Source: Alphaproteobacteria bacterium
Lineage (GTDB): Bacteria > Pseudomonadota > Alphaproteobacteria > Micropepsales > Micropepsaceae
NCBI GenBank assembly: GCA_017983635.1
Contig: JAGOBA010000021.1
Location: 1-53,504, forward strand
Reading direction: 5' to 3'
Length of the DNA: 53,504 bases
Shown: positions 1-10,099 of the stretch, piece by piece
Position numbering within the stretch: the first letter of the stretch is position 1
Layout of the letters: the number at the start of each line of letters is the position of its first letter
Notes under the pieces: model-generated
Databases searched by the model: none
What the model saw: only the letters and a program-made list of their open reading frames with translations
What the model was told of the DNA's origin: nothing
Program-made: the position numbers and the translations under genes

Positions 1-541
1 CTCCCCAGCAGAGCCCGCTTCCGCTTCGCCGGTGCCCGGACTATAGGTTTCAATCTATGCTGCCGCAATTCCGCGTCAGCACATCTGTCTCTCAATTTCC
101 GTGTCTCAATGACCGGGTGCACTCCAGCACTCAATTCGATTTAGTGCACTGTCACCGAATTCCTCACCGCACCTGAGATCGACGTCAGCCGGTTCCAAGC
201 GGACTATTCTTGCGTGATCGTTTGTACGCACCTCCGCGCGACGCAAAACGATCATCTAAAACTGATCCACCTCGAACGCATAACCCCACTGCGCATCGGA
301 CTATTCTTTGATGCTCAACTTTGGCCTAGTTTTGAGTGCGCGTTGACATGCGCGTTGACAGCGCTTCGTCCAGATACGACACGGAAACACAAATATCACC
401 TTGTTTGAGTTTGGTCGCATCGAGCGGTGGCGTCGTTTCATGTGGCATGAGAGTATCCCATCGCGGTGAACTAGAATGCGAGTAACGGCGCGGTCTCTGG
501 CAAGAGGCAGATACCGACTATGCCAAGTACAATGCCAGCCG
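1..541. other. Non-coding left end, possible remnant of a mobile element
   Basis: I see no credible gene here; the short open frames on both strands lack ribosome sites and family-like composition. Positions 110-175 contain GTGCACT twice and GTGCACT-GTCACCGAATTC, a layout reminiscent of an insertion-sequence end, but no transposase is present. The stretch lies downstream of the last small gene of the RHS operon, a position that often accumulates decayed cassettes. Confidence 0.3.
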
Positions 542-919
542 TCAGATTGTCCCCGATCGACGTGATGTTTGCCGCTGGAGGCGTTCAATCTCGTGCTGCG
601 CAATGCTGAGAGAGAAGGTCGCGTTGGTTTGGCTTTTGAGTTCTTCGAATGCCCGTATCGCCGCCGGATAATCACCGACATCCTCATGGTCGCGCGACTT
701 CAGGAGCGCACGGACGAGTGCTTTTGACGCCGCCACCCTTTTTGCCTTGAGCGCCTTGGCCTTTCGGCGGAAGTTTGACGCATTGACCGCCCGATAGAAC
801 ACCGCTGGCATTCCAAGCGACTGAGAGCACTCTTGGAACAGACGCAAAGTTTCTCTGTCCACGCGAGCTGGTCCATTCTCGCACCAATCGTCCAGCATAC
901 GGACAGCGGTTTGCTTCAT
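542..919 (-). CDS. Small hypothetical protein, last gene of the RHS toxin operon
   Basis: A protein of 125 residues, basic and probably all-helical, with Lys/Arg/Ala-rich stretches in the middle (around KAKALKAKR). I do not recognise a family. The ATG at 919 is preferred over the upstream GTG at 946 because GGACGG precedes it and the extra residues look unlike a protein start. It begins a few bases to tens of bases after the stop of the preceding small gene and runs in the same direction. That places it at the tail of the RHS / displaced-tip / immunity series, so it may be a second immunity protein or an adaptor for a lost cassette. That role is inferred from position alone. Codon use resembles the neighbours. 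Confidence 0.5.
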   Translation of the reverse strand: MKQTAVRMLDDWCENGPARVDRETLRLFQECSQSLGMPAVFYRAVNASNFRRKAKALKAKRVAASKALVRALLKSRDHEDVGDYPAAIRAFEELKSQTNATFSLSIAQHEIERLQRQTSRRSGTI

Positions 920-952
920 CGTCACCGTCCGTCCGAGGTGGGACACACAGGC

Positions 953-1291
953 TCAAAAAGGGAATGGCGCATGACTGAGAGATTCCTTGGGTGCCGGGAT
1001 ACCAAGATAGCCACCGAATTCACCAAACGCGCCTAGCCGACCCTTCCGATACAAGTCCGAACTGTACAAGGTACTCGACAGCAATTTGAGGGCAAGGCTC
1101 AGCGCCTGCAGACCTGTCTCGCCGAAGACGGCCTGTCCCGACTGAAACGGCGGATCGATTTCGAAGCGACATTCCCAAGCCGCACTTTTTTCGTTCCACT
1201 CAGGGGCGAAGATGCGTGCTTGAACAACGGATTTCTCATCCCGCAAGTCGAACTCAGCCGCGGCCATCACCTTCAAGTTGCTTGCTACCAT
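953..1291 (-). CDS. Putative immunity protein (DUF6968-like) for the displaced RHS tip
   Basis: A 112-residue soluble protein whose ATG at 1291 lies 8 bases after the stop of the displaced RHS tip. The sequence shows a central WECRFEI strand, a QALSLALKLL helix and a C-terminal LGAFGEFGGYLGIPAP segment. This order (Trp-Cys strand, QAL-LAL helix, LY-S, Gly-rich end, IPAP) recalls the DUF6968 group of small proteins found beside toxins. The family assignment is from memory of the pattern. Known biology of polymorphic toxin loci places a specific inhibitor directly after each toxin tip, and the spacing here fits. Neutralisation of the tip at 1300-2319 is therefore the likely job. Confidence 0.55.
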   Translation of the reverse strand: MVASNLKVMAAAEFDLRDEKSVVQARIFAPEWNEKSAAWECRFEIDPPFQSGQAVFGETGLQALSLALKLLSSTLYSSDLYRKGRLGAFGEFGGYLGIPAPKESLSHAPFPF

Positions 1292-1299
1292 TTCCGTCC

Positions 1300-2319
1300 T
1301 TACCTCGTGATCAAGCGCGGCCAGCCTACTTCGCCATCATTCTCGTTGCAGTATGCCCGCCTGTCAGCCGCGCTTGCCCAGCAACGCGCACGAGCCGCAC
1401 TCTGCTTCTTCGTGTTATTGGGCAGGCTTCGACAGATCTCGGAATCATTCTCGTACTGCACTTCGCACTGCTTCGGTTCGTCGCCAAAGCACGCCTTGTA
1501 GGCATCGCGCAACCGTTGATCCAGCCACTTCCCAATCCGATTGCTGTCACGCCACCATTGTTCGTTTTCAGGAGTGCCGGGGATGTACTGCGGTGGGAAG
1601 GGTGGAACCCATGGCGTCCCCGGCTTGGGCACTGCTTGCTTTCCATCTGGATCGACGAATGAATTCGGATTCCCGCCCACATACGCATACGTGTTGATCC
1701 CACCTTCCAACCCAATCGGATCGCTCTGCAGATACCGTCCGATGTTCGCGTCATAGTCGCGGTGCCAATTCTGGCTCAGACCCGTTTCCGGATCGTAGAC
1801 CTGACCCGGAAACATCAACACATTAACGATACTGCCCGTGACCGCGTGGATCTCGCCGAACGGCGCGAAGACGCCGTCCCAGACCACCGCGCGCGCCGCG
1901 TCGGTAATCTTCTGCGGCCGGCCGAGGTGATCGGCGTGCACAAAGAAGAGCCTGGACGCCCCGGCCGAGCCCAGCCGGTCCACATACCCGATCGGCAGCG
2001 CCCCCAGCCAGATGTACTCGCGAATGACGGCACCCGTCGCCCCGTCCATCTCCGCGATCAGCTGCCCGTCCGCGTCATAGACATAGTGCGTGATCGCACT
2101 CGTGAGCGAATTCGTGTTGGCAATCCGAAGCTCGTCGCCGTCATAGGCAAACGTCGCCTGCGTGACGCTGTTGAGCACCGCGGCCGACATCCGCCCCGCC
2201 TTGTCGGTGGTGTAGCTCCACGCCGCAACCGGCGAGCGTTGGTCCGTCGCCGTCTGCCCCGAAGCCGCATACGTGAAGCTTCGATTCACCGCCCCTGCGT
2301 CCCGGTTAGTCCTTGCCAA
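1300..2319 (-). pseudogene. Displaced (orphan) RHS C-terminal tip cassette
   Basis: An open frame of 339 codons with no signal peptide and only a weak TTG as possible start. Residues about 10-226 repeat the end of the large RHS protein almost exactly: YD repeats, the HADHLGRPQKITD segment and the conserved DPIGLEGGINTYAYV core. From there the last 113 residues differ entirely from the main protein. They are rich in Pro then Cys, with motifs CEVQYENDSEICR and ARCWASAADRRAYC. This tail is the presumed toxin. Orphan tips of this kind are known in RHS loci as a store of alternative toxins that can be swapped onto the main gene by recombination across the shared core. On its own it is probably not translated or not secreted. 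Confidence 0.8.
1679..2299. repeat. Direct repeat, RHS core copy 2
   Basis: About 620 bases nearly identical to 3181-3804 in the same orientation, offset by about 1.5 kb. It covers the RHS core from the YD repeats to the conserved NTYAYV segment. Similarity stops abruptly at both ends: at the toxin tail (near 1679) and at the sequence GCGTCCCGGTT near 2299. Confidence 0.85.
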
Positions 2320-2349
2320 AAGTGAAGGCTAAAAGAGCCGACGTATGCT

Positions 2350-2745
2350 TCAGGTGGGGTTTTCGAGCGCATCCAAGAACCGAACCGCGTGGTCCTCTAG
2401 CCCGTCTCGCCAGACATCTCGGAGGCACGCCATCAGGCGGGGAGCCGAACGCATCAGCCCCAGCATTGCGGGTCGATCCTGGGCTTCGACTGCATTGAGG
2501 AGCGACACCAACTGCCCAATACAGATGTTCTCCCTGATGAATTCGGACGGTTCAGTCTCAAGCGTCCGCTCCAGTAAAGACACTCCGAGCAAGGGCGCTT
2601 GCCGACAAATCGTGTCGGCTGCGTGCAAGGCCCATATATGCCGAAAGTCCTCAACCGGTGCATCCGGGCTCGCAAGCCGTTCTTGGAAGTAGCGAACCAA
2701 ACTTGATGCGTAGTAGTCGAGTGCCGTCTGCGCCAACGAAATCAT
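2350..2745 (-). CDS. Putative immunity protein for the main RHS tip
   Basis: A 131-residue acidic, probably all-helical cytosolic protein. Its ATG at 2745 follows the RHS stop codon by only 6 bases, so the two are almost certainly co-translated. I recognise no named family. Visible features are the opening MISLAQTALDYYASSLVRYF, a central LLGVSLLERTLETEPSEFI helix pair and no membrane segment or signal peptide. A small gene tightly attached after a toxin tip is the classic place for the matching antitoxin/immunity protein, which is the basis for the call. Between its end and the displaced tip lie about 30 bases that contain no gene. Confidence 0.6.
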   Translation of the reverse strand: MISLAQTALDYYASSLVRYFQERLASPDAPVEDFRHIWALHAADTICRQAPLLGVSLLERTLETEPSEFIRENICIGQLVSLLNAVEAQDRPAMLGLMRSAPRLMACLRDVWRDGLEDHAVRFLDALENPT

Positions 2746-2751
2746 GTTTGT

Positions 2752-5700
2752 TCACCGCGGTGCTGGAATTGTTGACCACCGACTTGCGTCGGGATCGTAG
2801 GCGACGCACCCCATAGAGCGAGCTTGATCCAACACCCGCCGAAGGCCGGCTTGTTCTTGATAGAAGTTTCCGCGGTGCGAGGCCACTGAGAACTGCCCCA
2901 ACGGCGGTAGGTGGAGTGGATTTGCCAGAAGCTGATAGTATCTGCGTTTCAAACTTCTTACCCTCCTGTTTATGTCCGCGTACAATGCAAGACATTCTGG
3001 GCGCATGCACTGCGCCTGAGCGGCAGCATCGTCCTGTGGCGTGTCCCCCGTAAGGGACATCATGACAGCGAACAGAGCCCCACCACCAAGCCAGCTACCA
3101 ATCTCGGGTATGAAAGGAATTGCCGGGCACAGGAAGCCACACAAGCCGCGCGGGTCAGTGTAAATCACCGGATTCCCGTTCACATAAGCATACGTGTTGA
3201 TCCCACCTTCCAACCCAATCGGATCGCTCTGCAAATACCGCCCGAGATTGGCGTCGTAATCGCGGTGCCAATTCTGGCTCAGACCCGTTTCCGGATCGTA
3301 GACCTGACCCGGAAACATCAACACATTAACGATACTGCCCGTGACCGCGTGGATTTCGCCGAACGGCGCGAAGACGCCGTCCCAGACCACCGCGCGCGCC
3401 GCGTCGGTAATCTTCTGCGGCCGCCCGAGGTGATCGGCGTGCACGAAGAAGAGCCGCGACGCACCGGCCGAGCCCAGCCGGTCCACATACCCGATCGGCA
3501 GCGCCCCCAGCCAGATGTACTCGCGAATGACGGCGCCCGTCGCCCCGTTCATCTCCGCGATCAGCTGCCCGTCCGCGTCGTAGACATAGTGCGTGGTCGC
3601 GCTGGTCAGGTTGTTCGTGTTGGCGATGCGAAGCTCGTCGCCGTCATAGGCGAACGTCGACTGCGTGACGCTGTTCAAGACGGCGGCCGACATCCGCCCC
3701 GCCTTGTCGGTCGTGTAGCTCCACGCCGCGACCGGCGAGCGTTGGTCCGTCGCCGCCTGGCCCGAGGCCGCATACGTGAAGCTTCGATTCACCGCCCCCG
3801 CAATCGAGCTCAGCCGGTTCGAGTTCGCGGCCACCGTATAAGTCTCCGTCCCCGCAAACGGCACCGTCACCGTCCGCTGCGTCCGGTTCCCCACCGCGTC
3901 GTAGGCATAGGTGTTCGTGCCATAGAGCCCGGTGGCCGACGTCAACCGGTTCAGATTGTCGTAGACGAACGTCTGCGACCGCCCCGCCGCCACACCGTCC
4001 CCAATCGACGTGATGTTCGAGGCAAGGTCGTAGCCATAGCTGAGGTTCTGCACCGTCGTGCCCCCGCCGGCCGTGCCGATGTTCGTGACCCGCCCGTCGT
4101 TGTCGTAGCTCAGCGTCAGACTGAGCGAATTCCCGAACGTCATCGACGCGAGCGGCCCGAACGGCCGCCACGTCGCGGCGGACACAACCGTGTTCGACAA
4201 GGCCCCGGAATTATCCTTCGTCGAAACCGCCGTCACCCGCGCAAGACTGTCGCGCGTATAGCTCACGATCCGCCCCGACGGCATCGTGAGCTGCGTCAGG
4301 TTTCCGTCGAGGTCGTAGGCAAGATCCGTCTGATACGTCCGCCCGCCGGTGACCCGTACCACGCGCGTCTGTTGGCCGAGAGCGTTGTACGTATAGGCGG
4401 CCGAGCCTGACGGATCGGTGACGCTGGTCAGCCGCCCGACCCCTTTGTTGCCGCCCGTGATCGAGTCGTACGTCCACGTGATCGTCTCCGCCGGCGCCGA
4501 CGGGAACGAGCGCGTCGTCATCCGCCCCAGACCATCATAGGTGAAATTCGTCACCTGCCCGCGCGCGTCGGTGCGTTGGGTCATCAGCCCGCGCGCGTCG
4601 CGAACATAGTCGGTCACGCCGCGATCGGGACTGGTCTCGCGAATGATCTCGCCCCAACCATTGCGAACATAAGTCGTTGCGTTCGTTCGCGCGTCGGTCA
4701 CCGACGCCACCTCGTCGCGCGTGGTGTAGGCGATATTCGTCTGGTTGGTGTTCGGATCGGTCTCCCGCGTGAACCGGTTCAACTCATCGAACGTGTTCCC
4801 GTAGACCTTCGAGCGCGGATCGGTGACCTGCGTGTTGTTGCCCAACTTGTCATAGGCAAGCCGCGTCTCCTGGTTCGCCGCCCCGACGAGCTTCAGCGTC
4901 CGGCCGAGTTCGTCATAGGTATTGCGCACCTGTTGGACGATCACGCCACCGGTGTTCTTGGTGTCGGTCTGCGTGACGTTGCCCATATTGTCGTAGCTGT
5001 ATTCGATCTTTTCGCCGGCCGCATTGGTCACCCGAATGAGCCGCCGCGCGTCGCTGTAAGTGAAGGTGAGCACGACATTGTTGGGCCGCGTCACTTGCGT
5101 GACCTGCCCGAAGCCGTCGTAAACGAATGACGTGACAGCCTGCGTCGCACCCGGATTGACGGTGGTCGAAAGAACGCGTCCGCGCGGATCATAGGTAATG
5201 TTCGTGGTCACCCCGTTGGCGTCGACCACCGTCAGCGGCCGCCCCGCACCGTCGAGCGAAGTGATGTCCGTGAACTGCCCCAACCCGTTCGTAACTCGGT
5301 TTATGAACCCCTGCGCGTTGTAGTCATAGTCGACCCTATCCGACGTACCGGCGAGCGGCCCGTCGACAACGTCCACCAACCCCGCGGCGGTATAGGTATA
5401 GGTGGTCGTCCGCGTTTGCCCGTTCGTGCTGTACGGCACGGTATGCGAAGTCGTGTCGGTCTCCGTGCGCTGTGTCAGTCTTCCCGACGCGTCGTAGGTC
5501 AAGTCCGTCGTCAAACGCGGCGCCACCATCTGTGTCGGCAGATTGAACGTCGCGTGCCATGTCATTGTCGTCGTTCGCGCGTTCGCCGTGCCGAACGCTT
5601 CCGTCATGCTGGTCACGCGCCCGCGCACGTCCTTGACGTATTTCGTGACGCGTCCCTCTTCATCGGTCACTTGGCTGACGTAATTGTTGGTGTCGAAGGC

Positions 5701-7134
5701 AAGCTGACGCTGCGAGGCCGGACAGTTTGTGGAGGCCACGCCGTCCACCTGCTTCACGCGCCGGCTCGTCATGCCGTCACTCTCGAACGTGTAGACGGTG
5801 TTCTTGGTGAGCGGGTTCGTCACCGTCGACGTGTTCGCGGCCGCGTTATAGGCGATCGTATGCTGGTCGACGCCTCCAGCATGCACAGTCGATGTCGCGT
5901 CACCGTTGGCGTCGTAGCCGAAGGTCGCATAGCGCACGCCGCGTTCGTCCGTAACGCCGGTCAACGCCTCCGTGAAGGTCGTGTTTTCGTAGTGATAGAG
6001 CATCGTCGGATTGTCCGAATCTGTTGCTGGCGTACTGTCCGGATGGATGACCTTCTCAAGCACCCAAAATTGGTGCGTGTGCACAGCCGGGTCGTACGTG
6101 AAGCCCCAAGCCGACAGGGTCGCCGTCATGTTCTGGGTTTCGCGATAGCGGAACTTGACCACCCGCGTGTCGGGCAGCGTCATCGTATCGAGCAGCTTTT
6201 GACTGTTGTACGTGAAGGTCAGCGTCCGGCCCAGACTGTCCGAAACCGACGTGTTCAGACCATTGGCGTCGTAGGTCAACGTTTGCGTGTAGCCGCCGCG
6301 TTTACGGATCGAGGTGAGCTGGCCGGAAAAGTTGAACACATAGACGCTGTCGTCTTCGGTCGTCACCTCGTAGGTGCTGCCCACTTTCGCGACGGCCGCA
6401 TACTCGCCCTTCCAGGGCTGCACCCAAACCTTGGTTGTCCAGTTGTAATAGGCGAGCTTGTAGGCGCCGCTCGCGTTCAAAAACACAAGCTCGCGCCCGG
6501 ACGGCATGAGGAAGTGCAACCGAAGCGGGCTCGACGTCGCAGGATTGCCGGTATAGTAGGCCGCCGCATCGAACGAACTGAGCCAACGCGCACCCAACCG
6601 ACCACTGGCGGGAGCCAAGAACGAGCGGACGCCGTTCGTGTAACCGCGGCGGAACGTCAGTGGAAACTGCCCATTCGTGCTGAAGTCGGTAACCGCTTCG
6701 CGCTTTGCCCCTGTGGCCGCATCGACGGGATTGCCCGCCGAGACCGATCGCATCTCGCAACGGTTCTGAGGGTCTACCTTCTTGACGCAACCTTCCGCCG
6801 TTCGAATTTCGCCCACGTCGCACTCTAGGATCGAGTGCCCGAAGCGCTGCGCATTCAAAATTTGCGTACGACCGCTGCAGGTGTAGCCCGCCAACGCCCC
6901 GGCCGAGTAATCGGGGGTACAACCCGTAAATATGCAGACGGTAGCACCGCAGCTGCAGCCGTATATCGTACACATCTGCCAGGTGGCGCCCTCGGCTGGC
7001 GAATTGAAATACACCTTTGGCCCGCCGGGAATGGAAGACCACCACCGCCCCGCTTGCGCCGGATTGGCGACCGCAGCAACCATCAGAAGCGCCAAAAGAA
7101 ATGACGTGAGAAGCTTCGACAACAGTGCGCGCAT
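2752..7134 (-). CDS. Secreted RHS/YD-repeat polymorphic toxin
   Basis: A 1460-residue protein. Residues 1-28 form a Sec signal peptide ending in AQA. A Cys-rich patch follows (C55, C60, C62, C67, C72, C86). A DUF6531-type entry segment starts near 132 (SAGNPVDAATGAKREAVTDF), and many YD repeats (Y/F-D-x-x-G-R/N-x-T) build the expected beta-cage. The RHS core with DPIGLEGGINTYAYV and DPRGL closes it. The last 127 residues are the variable tip. They end in a pattern resembling novel toxin 16: paired Cys, a helical RRVRSLKRRYYQLL, S-H-R, Q--LR--L, GC and a C-terminal PAP. No VgrG, PAAR or T6SS domain is visible, so delivery probably starts with Sec export. An immunity gene follows at once. Confidence 0.88.
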   Translation of the reverse strand: MRALLSKLLTSFLLALLMVAAVANPAQAGRWWSSIPGGPKVYFNSPAEGATWQMCTIYGCSCGATVCIFTGCTPDYSAGALAGYTCSGRTQILNAQRFGHSILECDVGEIRTAEGCVKKVDPQNRCEMRSVSAGNPVDAATGAKREAVTDFSTNGQFPLTFRRGYTNGVRSFLAPASGRLGARWLSSFDAAAYYTGNPATSSPLRLHFLMPSGRELVFLNASGAYKLAYYNWTTKVWVQPWKGEYAAVAKVGSTYEVTTEDDSVYVFNFSGQLTSIRKRGGYTQTLTYDANGLNTSVSDSLGRTLTFTYNSQKLLDTMTLPDTRVVKFRYRETQNMTATLSAWGFTYDPAVHTHQFWVLEKVIHPDSTPATDSDNPTMLYHYENTTFTEALTGVTDERGVRYATFGYDANGDATSTVHAGGVDQHTIAYNAAANTSTVTNPLTKNTVYTFESDGMTSRRVKQVDGVASTNCPASQRQLAFDTNNYVSQVTDEEGRVTKYVKDVRGRVTSMTEAFGTANARTTTMTWHATFNLPTQMVAPRLTTDLTYDASGRLTQRTETDTTSHTVPYSTNGQTRTTTYTYTAAGLVDVVDGPLAGTSDRVDYDYNAQGFINRVTNGLGQFTDITSLDGAGRPLTVVDANGVTTNITYDPRGRVLSTTVNPGATQAVTSFVYDGFGQVTQVTRPNNVVLTFTYSDARRLIRVTNAAGEKIEYSYDNMGNVTQTDTKNTGGVIVQQVRNTYDELGRTLKLVGAANQETRLAYDKLGNNTQVTDPRSKVYGNTFDELNRFTRETDPNTNQTNIAYTTRDEVASVTDARTNATTYVRNGWGEIIRETSPDRGVTDYVRDARGLMTQRTDARGQVTNFTYDGLGRMTTRSFPSAPAETITWTYDSITGGNKGVGRLTSVTDPSGSAAYTYNALGQQTRVVRVTGGRTYQTDLAYDLDGNLTQLTMPSGRIVSYTRDSLARVTAVSTKDNSGALSNTVVSAATWRPFGPLASMTFGNSLSLTLSYDNDGRVTNIGTAGGGTTVQNLSYGYDLASNITSIGDGVAAGRSQTFVYDNLNRLTSATGLYGTNTYAYDAVGNRTQRTVTVPFAGTETYTVAANSNRLSSIAGAVNRSFTYAASGQAATDQRSPVAAWSYTTDKAGRMSAAVLNSVTQSTFAYDGDELRIANTNNLTSATTHYVYDADGQLIAEMNGATGAVIREYIWLGALPIGYVDRLGSAGASRLFFVHADHLGRPQKITDAARAVVWDGVFAPFGEIHAVTGSIVNVLMFPGQVYDPETGLSQNWHRDYDANLGRYLQSDPIGLEGGINTYAYVNGNPVIYTDPRGLCGFLCPAIPFIPEIGSWLGGGALFAVMMSLTGDTPQDDAAAQAQCMRPECLALYADINRRVRSLKRRYYQLLANPLHLPPLGQFSVASHRGNFYQEQAGLRRVLDQARSMGCVAYDPDASRWSTIPAPR
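3181..3804. repeat. Direct repeat, RHS core copy 1
   Basis: The resident copy of the RHS core, inside the large toxin gene and matching 1679-2299. Differences are scattered single bases, many at third codon positions, so both copies have been held to the same protein sequence or have recently converted each other. Confidence 0.85.
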
Positions 7135-7471
7135 GACAACCTCCCGGCGCGAGAAGCGCCGAAGCGAGCGAACGGATACTGTGACGAGAAGTTCGAATCG
7201 AGGTTAGCCGCGAACGGCAATGCAAACAACGAAGCGAGAGTTGCACAACTCTTCTGCCTCCATCCTTCGCTGAAATTTTCTCCAAAATGGGGAATTTGAA
7301 TCGGTCAGACGAATTTCGGTGACATAATAAATAGCGCGATGAAATCTGCAGAGCCTCTTGGCGCACGGGAAACGGATTCCGACCGTATCCAGAACGGATA
7401 ATTCCGCGGTTCTCAGCCAAATAAACGCATCTAACGCATATGCGCGCTTAACTCACTCGGACCGCCACGCG
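7135..7471. other. Intergenic region upstream of the RHS operon
   Basis: No gene is visible in these 337 bases. The part next to the RHS start (7140-7340) is relatively AT-rich, including ACATAATAAATA near 7321-7332, and presumably holds the toxin promoter. Three GANTC sites are present (near 7194, 7298 and 7376). The distal part holds the 71-bp boundary repeat at 7371-7441, followed by 30 bases up to the aspartate aminotransferase stop codon. Confidence 0.5.
7371..7441. repeat. Boundary repeat, copy A
   Basis: A 71-base sequence aligned without gaps to 36251-36321 with 57 identical positions by hand count. Shared elements are AACGGATTCCGA at the left, GAACGGATAAT in the middle, GCCAAA, and TAACGCATAT at the right. 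It sits between accessory block 1 and the conserved aspartate aminotransferase gene. Confidence 0.7.
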
Positions 7472-8731
<1,260 letters not shown>

Positions 8732-8858
8732 CTAGCAGATTCGTTCGCAGCCGCGAAAAGCGGCGAACTGACGCCGCGCCGCACTTTTCCAAGGCTTAGC
8801 GCTTCGTTAGCGCTGGCGCGCGAAAATGGCGGCCGCAGGAAAGCAGGAGGCGACACCG

Positions 8859-9299
8859 ATGTTGCCGCGCATGATCGGATTGGTTGGCGCATTAGCGCTC
8901 ACGCTCGCCGGCTGCGGCCAGAGCGAGGCCCCGCATGGCCGCTGGGAAGGCTATTTGGATTCGCCCGATTGGGTGATCGCCGCCCGGCTCCAGGTCGACG
9001 GCGGCAACGTCATTCATGCCACCGCTCTCTCCGTGAATGTGGCCAACGCCTCGCTCCCCAAACGGGTCGAGCTTACCCGCAAGATCAAGGCGACGCTGCC
9101 GGAAGAATGGGAGACGGCGCCCTTGGGCCGGGTCGACTTCAAGAACAACACGATAACCAAGGCCGGCGGCTTCGCGCCGCTCTTCGTCTACGACCCGAAA
9201 TCCCGGGACATGACGTTCTATTTCTACGCCGGCAGGGGCAAGCTGACCGAGAAAGTGCGCCTCTACCCCGTCAAGGAATTCGCCGAAGCGGCCCCCTGA
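8859..9299 (+). CDS. Hypothetical lipoprotein
   Basis: A 146-residue protein starting MLPRMIGLVGALALTLAGC, with a clear lipobox (LAGC), so it is exported and anchored by a lipid on the Cys. The mature part begins with a GRWEGYLDSP segment and contains many beta-strand-like stretches (VIAARLQVDG, DMTFYFYAGRGKL). The opening GRW-G resembles small beta-barrel lipoproteins, but I do not recognise a family. The ATG at 8859 is chosen over 8826 because of a strong CAGGAGG site 8 bases before it and because it places the signal peptide at the terminus. It is the first of three small lipoprotein genes in a row on this strand. Confidence 0.75.
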   Translation: MLPRMIGLVGALALTLAGCGQSEAPHGRWEGYLDSPDWVIAARLQVDGGNVIHATALSVNVANASLPKRVELTRKIKATLPEEWETAPLGRVDFKNNTITKAGGFAPLFVYDPKSRDMTFYFYAGRGKLTEKVRLYPVKEFAEAAP

Positions 9300-9377
9300 C
9301 GGATCGCCAGTTGGCAAGCGCCGCGGCTTCAGGCATTGTCCGTTCAACAAAAACAGACGTGATTTGGTGGTATCGGG

Positions 9378-9668
9378 ATGAGGGGCGTTTGGACGGGGGC
9401 GGCAGCGGTGCTGTGCCTATCGATCGGCTTGGCCGCCTGCGAAGGCGCGGCGCATGGCGCGTGCGAGTCTGCCGACGATCTCGCCTTCAAAATGACCGCG
9501 CTCACCGACGATCTGAAGAAAGCGCAATCGGCCGGCAAGATCTCCGATCTGGCCGCCGGCGAAATCGGCGCCCGGATCATGGAAGCGGGCCGCCGCCACG
9601 ACACCGACAAAAATCGCAAAGCCTTCTGCACCGCCCTCGACCAAATCCGCTTCGAGGCAAAGCTCTAA
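9378..9668 (+). CDS. Small hypothetical lipoprotein
   Basis: A 96-residue protein with the signal MRGVWTGAAAVLCLSIGLAAC, lipobox LAAC, and a short helical mature domain carrying two further Cys (in HGACESADD and AFCTAL) that could pair in the periplasm. The mature part, rich in Lys, Asp and Ala, looks like a helical hairpin. No family is recognised. A reasonable GGGATG lies before the ATG. It is second in the run of three lipoproteins, probably on one transcript with its neighbours. Confidence 0.7.
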   Translation: MRGVWTGAAAVLCLSIGLAACEGAAHGACESADDLAFKMTALTDDLKKAQSAGKISDLAAGEIGARIMEAGRRHDTDKNRKAFCTALDQIRFEAKL

Positions 9669-9743
9669 AAGCGCTAAGTCCTTGCCGCTCCGGACGCCCC
9701 CCTGCTACCAAGCTTCTCGAACAACCCACCCCAGGTATCGACC

Positions 9744-10097
9744 ATGCGCTCCCTTCTCATCGCCGCCAGCTGCGTTGCCCTGCTCCCGCTGACCGCCTGC
9801 GTCGACCCGGCCGATCGTGCCGACATTGCGCAATCGCCGCTGGTGCGCCCGCCGATGCTGAACACGCGTCCCGCCACTTTCGACTGCGACGACTCCGGCC
9901 GTGTCGTTGTCCGCCCCGTCGGCGAGGATGGCCGCGGCGTGATCCTGGCCTTCGCCAATCGCGAGATCACGCTCAAAGCGGTCGAAGCGAAGGAAGGCCA
10001 CAAATATTCCGACGGCGCCACCGTCTTCTGGATGAACGGCGATGCCGCGACCATGCTGGTCGAGGGCAAGAACGAACCGGAATCCTGTACGCGCTAG
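9744..10097 (+). CDS. MliC-like lysozyme-inhibitor lipoprotein
   Basis: A 117-residue lipoprotein (signal MRSLLIAASCVALLPLTAC). The mature domain follows the MliC/PliC pattern: FDCDDSGRVVVRP near the start, a stretch ending ITLKAVEAKEGHKYSDGATVFWMNGDAATML (split here by family position: HKYSDG then FWMNGD) and a last Cys in ESC that would pair with the first. Members of this family sit in the outer membrane facing the periplasm and block C-type lysozyme. The SGxxY loop that enters the lysozyme active site appears here as EGHKYSDGA, so inhibition is plausible but not certain. It converges with the SRPBCC gene, leaving only 2 bases between stops. Confidence 0.7.
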   Translation: MRSLLIAASCVALLPLTACVDPADRADIAQSPLVRPPMLNTRPATFDCDDSGRVVVRPVGEDGRGVILAFANREITLKAVEAKEGHKYSDGATVFWMNGDAATMLVEGKNEPESCTR

Positions 10098-10099
10098 GC

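Noticed and set aside
1..300. Insertion-sequence end
   Set aside because: Short GTGCACT repeats only; no terminal inverted repeat pair and no transposase, so kept as a weak note and not a feature.
2911..4410. Plus-strand open frames opposite the RHS gene
   Set aside because: Arg/Pro-rich antisense reading of the YD repeats; codon pattern belongs to the minus-strand protein.
2752..7134. Repeated DNA resembling a CRISPR or satellite array
   Set aside because: The periodicity is that of degenerate protein repeats (YD repeats), with no constant repeat unit and no constant spacer length.
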